A model generated the notes under the pieces. That model saw only the letters and a program-made list of their open reading frames with translations, ran no database searches and was not told where the DNA came from. Of a stretch of 64,000 nucleotides of DNA, positions 1 to 9,680 are shown piece after piece. The stretch lies in NCBI GenBank assembly GCA_022749755.1, contig CM040440.1, positions 3,681,769 through 3,745,768 of the forward strand. The letters run 5' to 3'. Source of the stretch: Azadirachta indica (lineage: Eukaryota > Streptophyta > Magnoliopsida > Sapindales > Meliaceae). A program made the translations under genes and the position numbers. Position 1 is the first letter of the stretch, and each line of letters starts with the position of its first letter.

Positions 1-762
1 CAGAAAATGCTTTTAGAGTCCTTTTGATTTTGTGTTTGATTAGTCGGGATGGGGACTATTGAAATGTCAGGAGTATGTGATAACTAGGGAGTTGGTTTCA
101 CCACCACAATTGTTTAATTGATATGCAGCATCTTTCTGATGAAGTGATATTAAGGATGTATTAGTTATCGTAAGATGAGAGTGGAATCTTGTTTATGGTT
201 TTTTAATGACCCTGCAACCAATTTATTGTTAGTTTTTTATTTTTTGATAAGAAAGGAGACGGGTATTAATAGTATGGGGATTACAAAAACTGAACCAGCT
301 TTTAACAATTATATGGATGTGTTATTACCTCTCAGGACCCTAACACATTGCCAGCACTTAGTTACCTTCTTACGTATGTACATATATATATTTGTGTATA
401 TTCATTTTTCTTTCCGAAAAGAAGAGGTTGGGAGATACCATTTTAATGTACGTCTTGCAGTGCATAATCATTGATCTTGATATATTCAGTTTGATATTGA
501 AAATATATTTAGATGTCATTCTTTCTGAGGGTTTCCCCACAAGCACACCTTGCAGTGTAAAAGGGTATGTGTGAAGCAACTAGCTGATGTGCCCGTGTGT
601 TTGCATAGAGTTACACAATTAGTGCAGGCACAGGTATATGTGTATAATACAGCAATGATTGTTTTCTGTAATCATTCAGTCTTGAGACTGTTGTCATATT
701 GTTTCATATATACTTGAGATTTTGGAATTTAATAGCAGCAATGATTGCTTTCTGTGATACAG
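1..762 (+). other. Probable intron sequence of the partial Cys-rich gene
   Basis: This AT- and T-rich stretch has stops in all frames and no convincing exon. It ends in a good splice acceptor at 761-762. The last 20-30 bases before the acceptor are only moderately pyrimidine-rich, as is common in plants. Confidence 0.4.
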
Positions 763-937
763 AATAACCTGTGATGATGAAGAAGAGAGAGCTAGTCGCA
801 GGGTGTATAGGGGATGCATTCGTTCCCCAACATGCAAGGGCTGCACTTCCTGTGTTTGCTTTGGTTGTGAGATCTGCCGTTTCTCTGACTGCAGCTGCCA
901 GACATGCATTGACTTTACAAGGAACGCTAAAACTTAA
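763..937 (+). CDS. Last exon of a cysteine-rich protein (partial, 5' part outside or unrecognised)
   Basis: After an acceptor ending in ACAG at 759-762 the reading frame stays open for 57 codons and stops with TAA at 935-937. It encodes a short acidic stretch (DDEEERA), then a basic one, then a dense cysteine cluster. The cysteines are spaced like a small zinc-binding module: C-x6-C-x2-C-x2-C-x1-C-x2-C-x2-C-x4-C-x1-C-x2-C. The frame enters in phase 2, so at least one upstream exon is needed. I cannot find one in positions 1-762, which look like intron (T-rich, with many stops). I do not recognise the family with confidence; a cysteine-rich tail on a larger regulatory or F-box/LRR-like protein is only a guess. 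The gene converges on NAF1, its neighbour downstream. Confidence 0.6.
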
Positions 938-1652
938 ATAAGAGTTTTTCCGGAGTAATCCTTTTCAACCTGACATTCCTCCTGTTTTTTGGTTGGGTTC
1001 TTTCATGACCATGGTTGTTTCATGAAAGTCCATCCCTGCATTTAAAAAGAAGCCTTCCTTCATGCTCTTGTATTTGACTTGAAATTTCCAGTCTCTCATT
1101 GACTGGTTTAAAAACTTTAATGAAGTAATTTATTCTCTGCATTTGTTTCCGTTATATCCTTTTGTTTATATCGACTTTGGTCTTGATTGATATGGCGGCT
1201 TAAATCACCGCACCAGCCTTCAATTTTACATTGGTGCTTACTGTGGTAATCTTCCTTGATGTGAAAGTTGAATAACTCTTAGCTTTAAAACAATAAATAA
1301 TGAATAACTCTTAGCTTTAAAACAATAAATAAATAAAAAAAGAAAGAGAAAAGTCGTAATTGAGATTAAAATTACAGTAGTGGCCTCCAGGGTTACTCAA
1401 CCGTTTAATTTACTTGCTTATGATAAGTTACAACTCATTTCAGCCGAAGGTAATTTTATGAAGATGCGATATCCATAAATAACTGTTCTCATCCACAAAG
1501 GAAAAATGGATTGGAACAAAAAATATATTGAAAGCATTTTAAACAAATTACAAAAGCTCATAACTAATCGCTGCTAATGCAATCCCTTTTCTTAGTCCTG
1601 CAATTCAAAGAAAACCCACCCATAAAAGAAGCAAAGAGAACACTGCGAGCTT
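938..1652. other. Convergent 3' flanks of the Cys-rich gene and NAF1
   Basis: This stretch holds the likely 3'UTRs of two convergent genes. It contains a perfect two-copy 32-bp tandem duplication (1269-1332), annotated separately, which carries AATAAA-type poly(A) signal strings. I see no coding sequence. Confidence 0.5.
1269..1332. repeat. Perfect 32-bp tandem duplication
   Basis: The unit at 1269-1300 (starting TGAATAACTC and ending AATAAATAA) is repeated without a mismatch at 1301-1332. Each copy carries an AATAAA hexamer. Perfect identity suggests a recent duplication, or slippage between the two AATAAATAA tails. Confidence 0.9.
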
Positions 1653-4366
1653 TCATTTGGATTGATGATGGCAACCTCTATGGCCACCAAAACGTCCACC
1701 CCTATGATATGGTTTCCTTCCACGGCTGGAAGATGCACCCATATTAAACTGTTGCAGGGCTTCAATGCTGCCTGGAACAACACCTTGTTGCGAATTGTTC
1801 TGTTCTGTGTTTAATACATTGGGCAGAATTCCTTGTCCTGCCTGCACAGATGGGTGAGCAGGCTGCCCTGGTAAACCCTGACCAACTGTTTGGTTTAAGC
1901 CATTTTGCCCTGAAAGCCCCTGCCAAGGTGCATATGCAGGTCCCGCAAAGAAATTAGACCCTACACCTGGTAGGATGACATTAGAAAGTGACATCTGACT
2001 AGGATCAAACTGCTGCATGGATAGCCCATTGTTCATCATGGGTTGATAAGGATGCTGCTGATAATTCTGGGAGCGCCATGGCAAACCAAAAGTCAGAAAT
2101 CCATTAGGAAAGAAGGCACGCTGTGGTTGCTGAGACGGCATCTCATTTGTCCAGACTCCATTTGACAAAGTGGCAAAACTGGTATTCTGCACTATTGGCT
2201 GAAGTTGCGGAACTAAGCCAGTTCCACCAACAAAACCTTGTCCTCCAGAAGTAGTTGAAGAATTACCATGGTCCAGTGACGCTGGAACAGAGGAGACATG
2301 ATTCTGGTTTTGATTGAGTGTTAGTTGTCGTACCCCATCCATTTGTGGAACTGAATGTCTACCATATCTCCATGCTCCATCTTTACTTTTAACCTTCTTT
2401 CTATTGTTTTTCTTGTTACTAGGTATCTGGTCATTCATGCCTCTCTTTTCCATCTTTAGCTTTCTCCTATACTCAGCTTCTTTCTCATCATCCGAAAACT
2501 CTGCATCATCTGATAATTCTTCATCATTCTCACCAGATGCATCATACCCTTTCTTGTAAATATTCTTGTCATTGAGCACATGATTGGCAAACTCTTGAAC
2601 AAAAGAGATCAAAGAGCCTACATTGACCCCAGCAGGGATTTCACTTTCTGAATTGTATCTTACCACATAATAAGGGTTTTTTACAGGTCCAAAGATCTCA
2701 TCAACCAGTCCCAACGGGGATCTGCTTTCAGTTATCCAGAGGATTGAACCCTCATTGAGAGGGTTGTGCTTCTCAACCCCTTCCACAATAACTTGGACGC
2801 CAACAACCTGCAATATTGCAAGCAAGATCATAAAGCTGAGCTGGCAAATCCCAACTCCAAAACAAAATGCATCAGGTATATGAATCACGCAGCTCTAAAG
2901 ATTATGGCATTACGTGATCACAGTACTTAACTAAAAGGTTAATAAAGACAGCTTTAAGTCCTTCCTGCGCTTACCGACAGAACAACTCCAACAGGCAACA
3001 TCTGATGATGTGGTTCCAGAGTAACATTCACTTGAGGAACTGGAGGGAGAACCTGTCATATTCCATAAAAATCATTTGCATAAAAATAACTTCAAAAATA
3101 ATCCACAATGATTGTATGAATGCAGCAAAGATTCTTAATATACAATATCATTCTGCATTATAACAAAGAGAAAAACAATTTAAGCATGTCGTGTAAAAAC
3201 AACCCAGCCATACAAATCCTTATGCAAGAACTACAATTCAGATACTGCAATCACCAGATGATCATCAATATACCTAGTTATCTTTTTAATAGACCTTATG
3301 CTTTCAGTCATTACATCTATAAATATCTTTTGGGTTGGGTACTTCTTCAAAAACAGTATCTAGTTATAACTTAAACTCATCATCACCCACACTAGATCAG
3401 CAAATAACAGCTTAGCTGCAAGACTAAGTAATTTCAAATTCCTGAGCAACAAATAAGAGTAAGAATTAACATAGAATAGCATCAGAAACCACAATTACTT
3501 ACCTGCAGCTCATTCTTTGACCTAACGGGTCCTTCCGTAGCAACACCACCAACATCATCAATATCAACATCAACCCCAAAATCCATCTCCTCTTCATCCT
3601 CTTCATCTACCTCATTATTGACATCGCCATCAATCCCACCAACCATCTCCTCTCTGTCAACACCCTCTATCTCACCTTCTTCAAGCTCACCTGGCACAAT
3701 CAATTCTCTTTTTACCTCTTTCTTCATTTCATCGTTCTTCTCTTCATCTTCATCCTCTTCCCTGTCATCATCATCGTCACTGCTACTACTAGATGACGAT
3801 GAAGAGGTTGAACTTTCACTCTCAGACTCTGAATCTGAACCACTTTCACTCTCCTGCTCATCACTCACTTTCTCACTGTTATCACCACTCCCATCAACAG
3901 GAACCGAGCCGAAGCCGCGAACCAAACCAACCTTCTTACTATCATCCCCATTACTCACTATTTCACTCTTCACACCAACCAAACTAGCTTTTCCCATCTC
4001 TTCCTCAATACAGCTCAAATTCTTCTCATTCTCACATTCCAATGCCTCTTCAGCCTTCACCACACAACCAGACCCATCAAAAATTGGGTCAGAACCATGC
4101 GAAATCAGGTTCCCCAAATTGGATTTTTCTTCTTCACCCATCCTTGCAATCTTTTGGGAAAACCCAAAGTCAATTTTATCCGGGTTTGGTGAGCTATCCT
4201 CAAAAAACTCCTTGATCGAGTCGAAATCAAGAAATGAATCGGCCAAAGACAGGTCGCTGATTTTGGGATCAAGGTTGTCAAGTGGATCCTTTAAAATCTT
4301 CAGCTTTGAAGGTTCATTAAGGTGATCTAGTTCTTCAATGGTTGGTTCAGTGATAAAACTCTCCAT
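1653..4366 (-). CDS. NAF1: H/ACA ribonucleoprotein assembly factor NAF1
   Basis: Three exons, 4366-3503, 3052-2975 and 2807-1653, join in phase 0 at GT-AG introns to give a 698-residue protein. Residues 1-288 are acidic and Ser-rich, with an uninterrupted Ser/Asp/Glu tract around residues 170-215. The NAF1/Gar1-like beta-barrel spans roughly residues 289-385; it starts in the 26-codon exon 2 (PVGVVLS) and continues in exon 3 (VIVEGVEKHNPLNEGSILWI, then GLVDEIFGPVKNPYYVVRYN). A charged linker and a Gln/Pro/Gly/Asn-rich tail follow, ending in an RGG-like basic stretch (RGRKPYHRGGRFGGHRG). In eukaryotes NAF1 binds dyskerin (NAP57/CBF5) in place of GAR1 during early H/ACA snoRNP assembly in the nucleoplasm and is needed for box H/ACA RNA stability. 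Identification rests on the domain and its usual acidic N-terminal context. Telo-box motifs upstream fit a ribosome-biogenesis gene. Confidence 0.88.
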
Positions 4367-4383
4367 CGTTTAAAGCACAAAGA

Positions 4384-4555
4384 TTAGGGTTTTGATTAAG
4401 ATTTGAAAACGGGTTAAGGTAAATATTGGTATAAAGTTTCATAGTTGCGGGAAAAGACGCACCTTACAAGATTTAACGGTTAAATTGGGTTTTGTTTGAG
4501 GCGGTTTGTTTCTTAAACCCTCGGGCGAGGAAAAGAGAATACTAACTAGGGTTTT
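4384..4555 (-). promoter_or_regulatory. Telo-box motifs in the NAF1 5' region
   Basis: TTAGGGTTT at 4384-4392 is AAACCCTAA on the gene's strand, 18-26 bases before the ATG. A second copy, CTAGGGTTTT at 4546-4555, lies about 180 bases before the ATG. The telo-box (AAACCCTA) is a known plant promoter and leader element enriched in genes for ribosome biogenesis and translation. The first copy is probably in the 5'UTR. Confidence 0.5.
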
Positions 4556-5183
4556 AGGTGAGGCATAGGAATTCAAGAAAACGAGTACGGGAAGGTTTAT
4601 TCATTATTGTACGAGGAAACGACGACGTTGAGCATTTTGGACCTTCTACCTTGTAGATGTTTCTGTTAAGGGAGTTTAGATATGGGCTACCTCTGTCTAT
4701 AGCAAGCCCAACAAGTCGCAGACCACCTCAATTTGAAGATATATTCAAATATACATAAAAATAAATTCATGAATTCTTATTAAGATGTCGGTAGTTTTTT
4801 TTAAAAAAAAAAAATTGCCATCAATTAATTAGATAATAAATTTTACAATTTTTAAAACAATCAATTACTCGCATCATTATTCAGTTGATAAAAATTGAGA
4901 TGCTACTTGAAAGTATTGTCAATGTACTAATGAATTAAGTTTAATTAAGTAAAAATGATACAAATACCCGAACATTTAGTTTAGATACTAATGTTTTTTT
5001 TTAAAAAAAAAAAAAAAACTTCTTCGCATCACTCTTGCGACACGCATCGATGCATGCATGCATGAAATCAACACCACATGATCTATGAAGGATATTTGGT
5101 CGTCCTTCATTAATTATCCAACGAGCTAACAAGTATGTGAAAAATCTAAATAAGCTTCGCAGTATGCTTCGATTCAACGAATA

Positions 5184-5210
5184 TACACACACACATATAT
5201 ATATATATAT
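5184..5210. repeat. (AC)n(AT)n microsatellite
   Basis: Compound dinucleotide repeat read directly from the sequence. It is followed by ATGTAT-rich DNA to about 5235. Confidence 0.9.
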
Positions 5211-5520
5211 GTACATGTATATGTATATGTATATGCGTGCGGGATGAAATCTGACCATCTTCATCTTCCATGCATCGAGATTTCAGTCTCAGAAATGACA
5301 AAGACAGAGCCCCATCTCGCCTCCTCGTCTCACAATGGAGTGGGTTGACTTTTTTGTTCACCGATCACCGTTTTGGAGTTGAATTTGCCTACTCAATTCA
5401 GCCGACTCAACTTCAATGCACCACCGCAATATTAATATAATATGCATACAGTCCGGTTACTCTTATTTTATATATTGCATACATGGATCCTGTTTTCGGC
5501 TTTAATTCAGGGGGCATGGG

Positions 5521-5548
5521 TTGTGAGTTGTGAGTTGTGAGTTGTGAG
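5521..5548. repeat. (TTGTGAG)4 heptamer tandem repeat
   Basis: Four exact head-to-tail copies of a 7-bp unit. Confidence 0.9.
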
Positions 5549-6889
5549 AATAAGAGAAACAATAGACATTCATGCATGTTAAAATATGAGAAAAAGAGAG
5601 AGAGAAATATTTTTAAAAAATAAAATCAATAAATCAACAAATAATATAGAATTCTGTGGGTTTGAAGTGTCGACATTCCATTACGAGACTTCCAACGACA
5701 TCCCTCCGACGGGCATTTTTATAAAAATGATTATGAAACCCCATTCTCTTTATAGCAGAAAAATACTTTTACCACCTAACTATGAATTAAGCAGGCCTTT
5801 AAAAACTTGAACAGTATTAATTAACTCGCATAACTAAGCCATCTACACACGATATATATAAAGAGAGAAAAAATTAACTACCTAATCAAAGTTTCATCCG
5901 GGCAAACCCAACTCAATTATATATGTACAGTACTGATCAGAATTAATAGCTACCCATCCACCCAGCTGCGCTAATAAATGTGGAAAGCTGTAGCAAATTC
6001 TCATAAAAAGAGTTTCCATCTTTGATTTAATTAATAATATCGACTTTTGCCAAGCTGTTACCGAAAGCGAGCGGCTCACCAGCTTGCCCCAGAGCTGTCC
6101 GTCAAAACTAATTAAGGACACCATTTTGCCTTTATGTTATGTTTTAGACGTTGCATTTCACATGTATGTGTATATATTATGTAGCTCATTCCATCCACAC
6201 ACTTCAACTATATTATGATAGCTAGCTAGCAAGCTAGCTTGCTGGTCCAATTTCTCCATGCATGTGAGCTGTAAACATAGGCATCTGAATGTAGCTTTTC
6301 ATATTTTTAATTTGAGTATACGGTATACAGTATACTCCCACTTTCAACTCAAACTCCCTGCAGATGTACATATATGCTTTACCAAACCCAAACATTGCCA
6401 TTTTTAATGTTAAGTAGCTGTAATTCTGTCGAGTACAGCTAGCACTGTCAAATGGATTAAAGTTCATCAATCATCATTTAATGATTTTACTACCTACTGT
6501 TACTTTTCCATCTTAGTATTTCTTTACATGTCTGACGGTAAATTCAATTCTTACTATAAGTAAGAATAGAATCAAGAACTATATATATAGATATAAAATA
6601 TAATAATATATTAGCTTAATCCCAATCAAAATAAGGAATTATGTATTATAACACGTTAAAACCAAGAAATCAACCTCCAGAGGGTCAGCAATTCCAGAAA
6701 GAAAAATTAAATTAGTACTACTAACACTACTTTACATAATAAATTAATTCTAATTATATATCGCGACCTTTATGTCGTAACTTAATTAACTGGTGGCAGC
6801 AGGAGTTTCTTCTCTCCGGCTGGCTGCAATCATTCAGCATAGCTACTCTCTGAACTCTGAAGTATAAATTATGCTTGAAAATTCGGAAA

Positions 6890-7096
6890 TTATCTGTAAG
6901 ATCGAAGAATGGCTCCGCAGAAAGTACATATAATAGCTCTCCAAGATTTCCAGTAGAATGGCACATGACAGAATCTCGTTGCTGTTTTCATGTCAGCTAC
7001 ACTCGCTCCGCTGCCGCACCTTGAGCAAATCCCTGCCGCCGGCTTGCTTCTTCGCACTTTACGCGTCTGATCAACCAGAAAACAGAAGCATACCAT
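6890..7096 (-). CDS. Small zinc-ribbon protein (68 aa)
   Basis: An intronless, intact 68-codon frame starts at ATG 7096 (MVCFCFLVDQ) and stops at 6890. It carries C24-x2-C27 and C57-x2-C60 separated by a conserved-looking block (VADMKTATRFC, then VPFYWKSW). This is the layout of a small plant zinc-ribbon family of unknown function in which the second knuckle lies just before the C-terminus (CTFCGAILRSYR). An aromatic/basic N-terminus precedes the ribbon, and there is no signal peptide or membrane segment. The cysteine pairs could hold one zinc ion. The function is not known; a role in protein or nucleic-acid binding is inference from the fold only. Two CACGTG boxes lie 180-280 bases upstream. 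Confidence 0.8.
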   Translation of the reverse strand: MVCFCFLVDQTRKVRRSKPAAGICSRCGSGASVADMKTATRFCHVPFYWKSWRAIICTFCGAILRSYR

Positions 7097-7275
7097 GTTG
7101 ACTCGGCTCCTTTTTCAGCTTTCTCTTCCGAAATTTCGGTCTGTATTGGCTGTGCGGCTTTCCTGTTCGGTAAGGCAGAAAGGTTCAGGTCAGTTGTGAC
7201 TTGTGAGAGCTGATCCCAGACCTCTATGTATAGTGAGAGGAGTTAACGATCGAGCAAGTCCTCCTGCTGCCTAAA

Positions 7276-7374
7276 CACGTGGCTATTAATTGACGACTTG
7301 ATCAGGTTTGTCCGAGTAGGAGAAATGTTCGATGTTTAGTCAACACATGTAGACCTGTGAGCTTTCGCCACGTG
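7276..7374. promoter_or_regulatory. Pair of G-box/ABRE motifs upstream of the zinc-ribbon gene
   Basis: ACACGTGGC spans 7275-7283 (core CACGTG 7276-7281) and CCACGTGTT spans 7368-7376 (core 7369-7374). Both match the ABA-response/G-box consensus bound by bZIP and bHLH factors. They sit 180 and 273 bases upstream of the start codon at 7096, a normal promoter distance. Regulation by ABA is inference. Confidence 0.4.
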
Positions 7375-9680
7375 TTAAATACAGTTGGATCTCTTACTGT
7401 AGAAGGGTATGATGGTTCATTACATAAGATCTAGAACGGTGATTGTGAGGTCCAGCGATAAGCAGAGACGATTTGGTTGAAGCAGGGAATGTAGCTGGGC
7501 GTTGTTAGGTGACTTGAGTCGAAGATGAATTTGGGATTATTGGATTGTGGATATTCAACATGAATTTATTGATGGTTACGTAGGTTAGGACCGTTAGGTA
7601 ATATAAGGAGAATTTTCCAAGTAGGCCCGAAAAATACACGATGCAACTGTGACAATTGAAACACATAATTATTATTATTATTAGTATTGCTATTATTATT
7701 ATTATATTATGTTCTGTTTAATTATATTTAGAGTCTTTTTGATATAATTTTTTAAAAAAAAATTTTTACATTAAAACTTTTTTATTAGTAAAATTTTTAA
7801 TAAAAATTTATTAATCATTTAATTATTACAAATAATTTATAATAAAATTTGAATAATTATTTTAATAAATAAATTTTTAATATTTTATTTTAAAAAAATA
7901 AATTAAAATTTTTAAAATAAAATAGGAATGTTTTAAACAATTTTATTAAAAATTGGAGTTGTTAAAAGTTTAAATTTTAAACTTTTTCTAATAAAAAGAA
8001 AATAATTTTTTTAATTTGTAAAAAAAATTTTTAAATATCAATTAAATAACATAAAATTTTTTTTAAAAAAAAAATTATTATTAAAAAAATTTCTTTTAAC
8101 TAACGAAAGATCAAATCAGACATTCAATTTTTCAAACTACACATCATAATCATCTCATAAAATATAAACAGGTGTACTTAGCTGTTAATTAAGGAATTGA
8201 AAAGATAGATTTTAATTTTCATGAATTGAAATTTCTCCTTCCCAACGTCCAACTACTTTGAAGCACATTTTCTTTATTGTTAAAGAATTAAAATTGATGT
8301 CATTGTTGAAAATAAATCATATTTGTTTTCAAAAATTTTGGCGACACATTTTTGTTTGAAAATTTTTTAGTTATTTTTTGTTTATATTAAATAGTGGCCA
8401 TATTAATTAATATTATTATTTAAAATATTTTAAACGTGAAAGGGATGCACGCAATAACTAGAATTCGAAAGCATTTTTAAGAGTTCTATTAGTCTGTACT
8501 CTGTAGTCGTCGTCAAGCAACGAGTGTGGCCCCAAACTCCAAATGTCAATCTTAATTGTATTTATAATAATTCAGTTTTTCAAATTATTTTATCAAATAA
8601 TGAAAACGTGTAAATTATGGAATATGTATCATATGGTTGCGTGTACTTACATAAAATGAACCTTACATTTATAAATAAAAATGAACATTCATATGGATAT
8701 AAAATTAACTCAAATGTCAAACATTTTTGAAAAAAAAATTAACATATTACTCTTTTTAGCTTATCAAGTCCTACATTTATCTTTGTTAATCATCTATATT
8801 ACAAAAGTTTTTGGGTAAAAAAAACTTGAAATTAAAAGCATAAAAATTCAATAGAAATTAATTAAATAAATAATTTATAACTTTTAAAAAATACTAAATA
8901 AATAAAAATTAAATTATATTGTGGGTAAGATTGAGTCTCTAAAGAATTTTGTAAGTTTTTATAAAACGAAAATTTTATTGGGAGACACTTAACAATCAAA
9001 ACCTTAAAAAATCGTAAACATTTGAAAAATTAATAGCCAATTTCTTTAGATATTAAAAAAAAAAGTTTAAACGAAAATGGCGAGCACTTAAACGACCCAA
9101 AATCTAAAAACTGTTATCATCTTCAAAAATAGTAACCAAATTCTTAAATTTTTTTCTCCCTCTTTTACTTTCATTTAAAAAAATAAGAGCGGATAATTAA
9201 TGAACAAAACCTAAATGATTAATATTTTAAAAAATTCAATAGCCTAATTCTCATGTTACCAATAATACTAAATAAAAATGGTAAACTGTTAACATTTTTC
9301 AACCATTAAGTTTAGTTTTAGCGGCCAAAAGATTACCCTCTTAATTGATAGGACACGTCTTCAAACATTATTCATGTAAAATTAATGTTCCATCTAAATA
9401 ATTAGGATCGCATTATATACGGAGTATATATTTACAATATGTGAAATTCATTGTATTTAAATTAGGTAGATTTTATTATATATAAAGTACATCATATTTA
9501 AGTGTAAGGAAATCTTTTTTTTGTTGTAAAGTCACTCGTATTGGGAGTAGAAGTTTAAACAGTATCAAAACTTCACATAAATCTTTAATATAATATTAAT
9601 AATAGTTGGTATATGAAATACTAAAAAAAGCCGTTGACATTTTTCAAAATGAAGTTGCCTTTTCTCTCGCACCAAATTTC
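7375..9680. other. AT-rich intergenic spacer upstream of the E-class PPR gene
   Basis: Very AT-rich, especially 7720-8100 (long A and T runs). The stretch at about 8970-9290 shows degenerate direct repeats (annotated separately). No gene is supported here. The last roughly 200 bases before 9681 should hold the promoter and leader of the PPR gene, but I see no clear TATA box. Confidence 0.5.
8970..9300. repeat. Degenerate direct repeats, period about 105-115 bp
   Basis: Three successive blocks share a core. Blocks 1 and 2 start with CGAAAAT at 8970 and 9074, and block 3 starts near 9190. Each has an ACTTAA/ATGAAC segment, then a string like AAAACCTAAA, then a run resembling TTGAAAAATTAATAGCCAATTTCT. 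Similarity is clear between blocks 1 and 2 and weaker in block 3. This looks like an old local tandem repeat. Confidence 0.4.

Larger units (their letters stand above)
4556..6889. other. Intergenic spacer between NAF1 and the zinc-ribbon gene
   Basis: AT-rich spacer with poly-A tracts near 4803 and 5001, an (AC)n(AT)n microsatellite at 5184-5210, a (TTGTGAG)4 minisatellite at 5521-5548 and a perfect 16-bp palindrome at 6228-6243. Short ORFs exist (for example 5894-6124, minus strand) but show no family features. Bases next to 6889 are probably the 3'UTR of the zinc-ribbon gene. Confidence 0.5.

Noticed and set aside
3618..4325. 235-codon open frame antisense to NAF1 exon 1
   Set aside because: It is a Ser/Leu-rich mirror of the acidic Asp/Glu/Ser tract on the coding strand. 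The sense frame joins cleanly to the NAF1 domain; the antisense has no domain.
5894..6124. 76-codon minus-strand frame (MVSLISFDGQ start)
   Set aside because: Plausible-looking peptide but no family match I can name, no splice context and AT-rich surroundings.
7720..8110. Possible foldback element in A/T runs
   Set aside because: Apparent inverted matches are what any sequence of near-pure A and T would give. No specific termini or target duplication.
9606..9680. N-terminal extension of the E-class PPR frame
   Set aside because: The extension begins at a TTG codon and has no ATG. Plant translation from TTG here is unsupported, so ATG 9681 is used.
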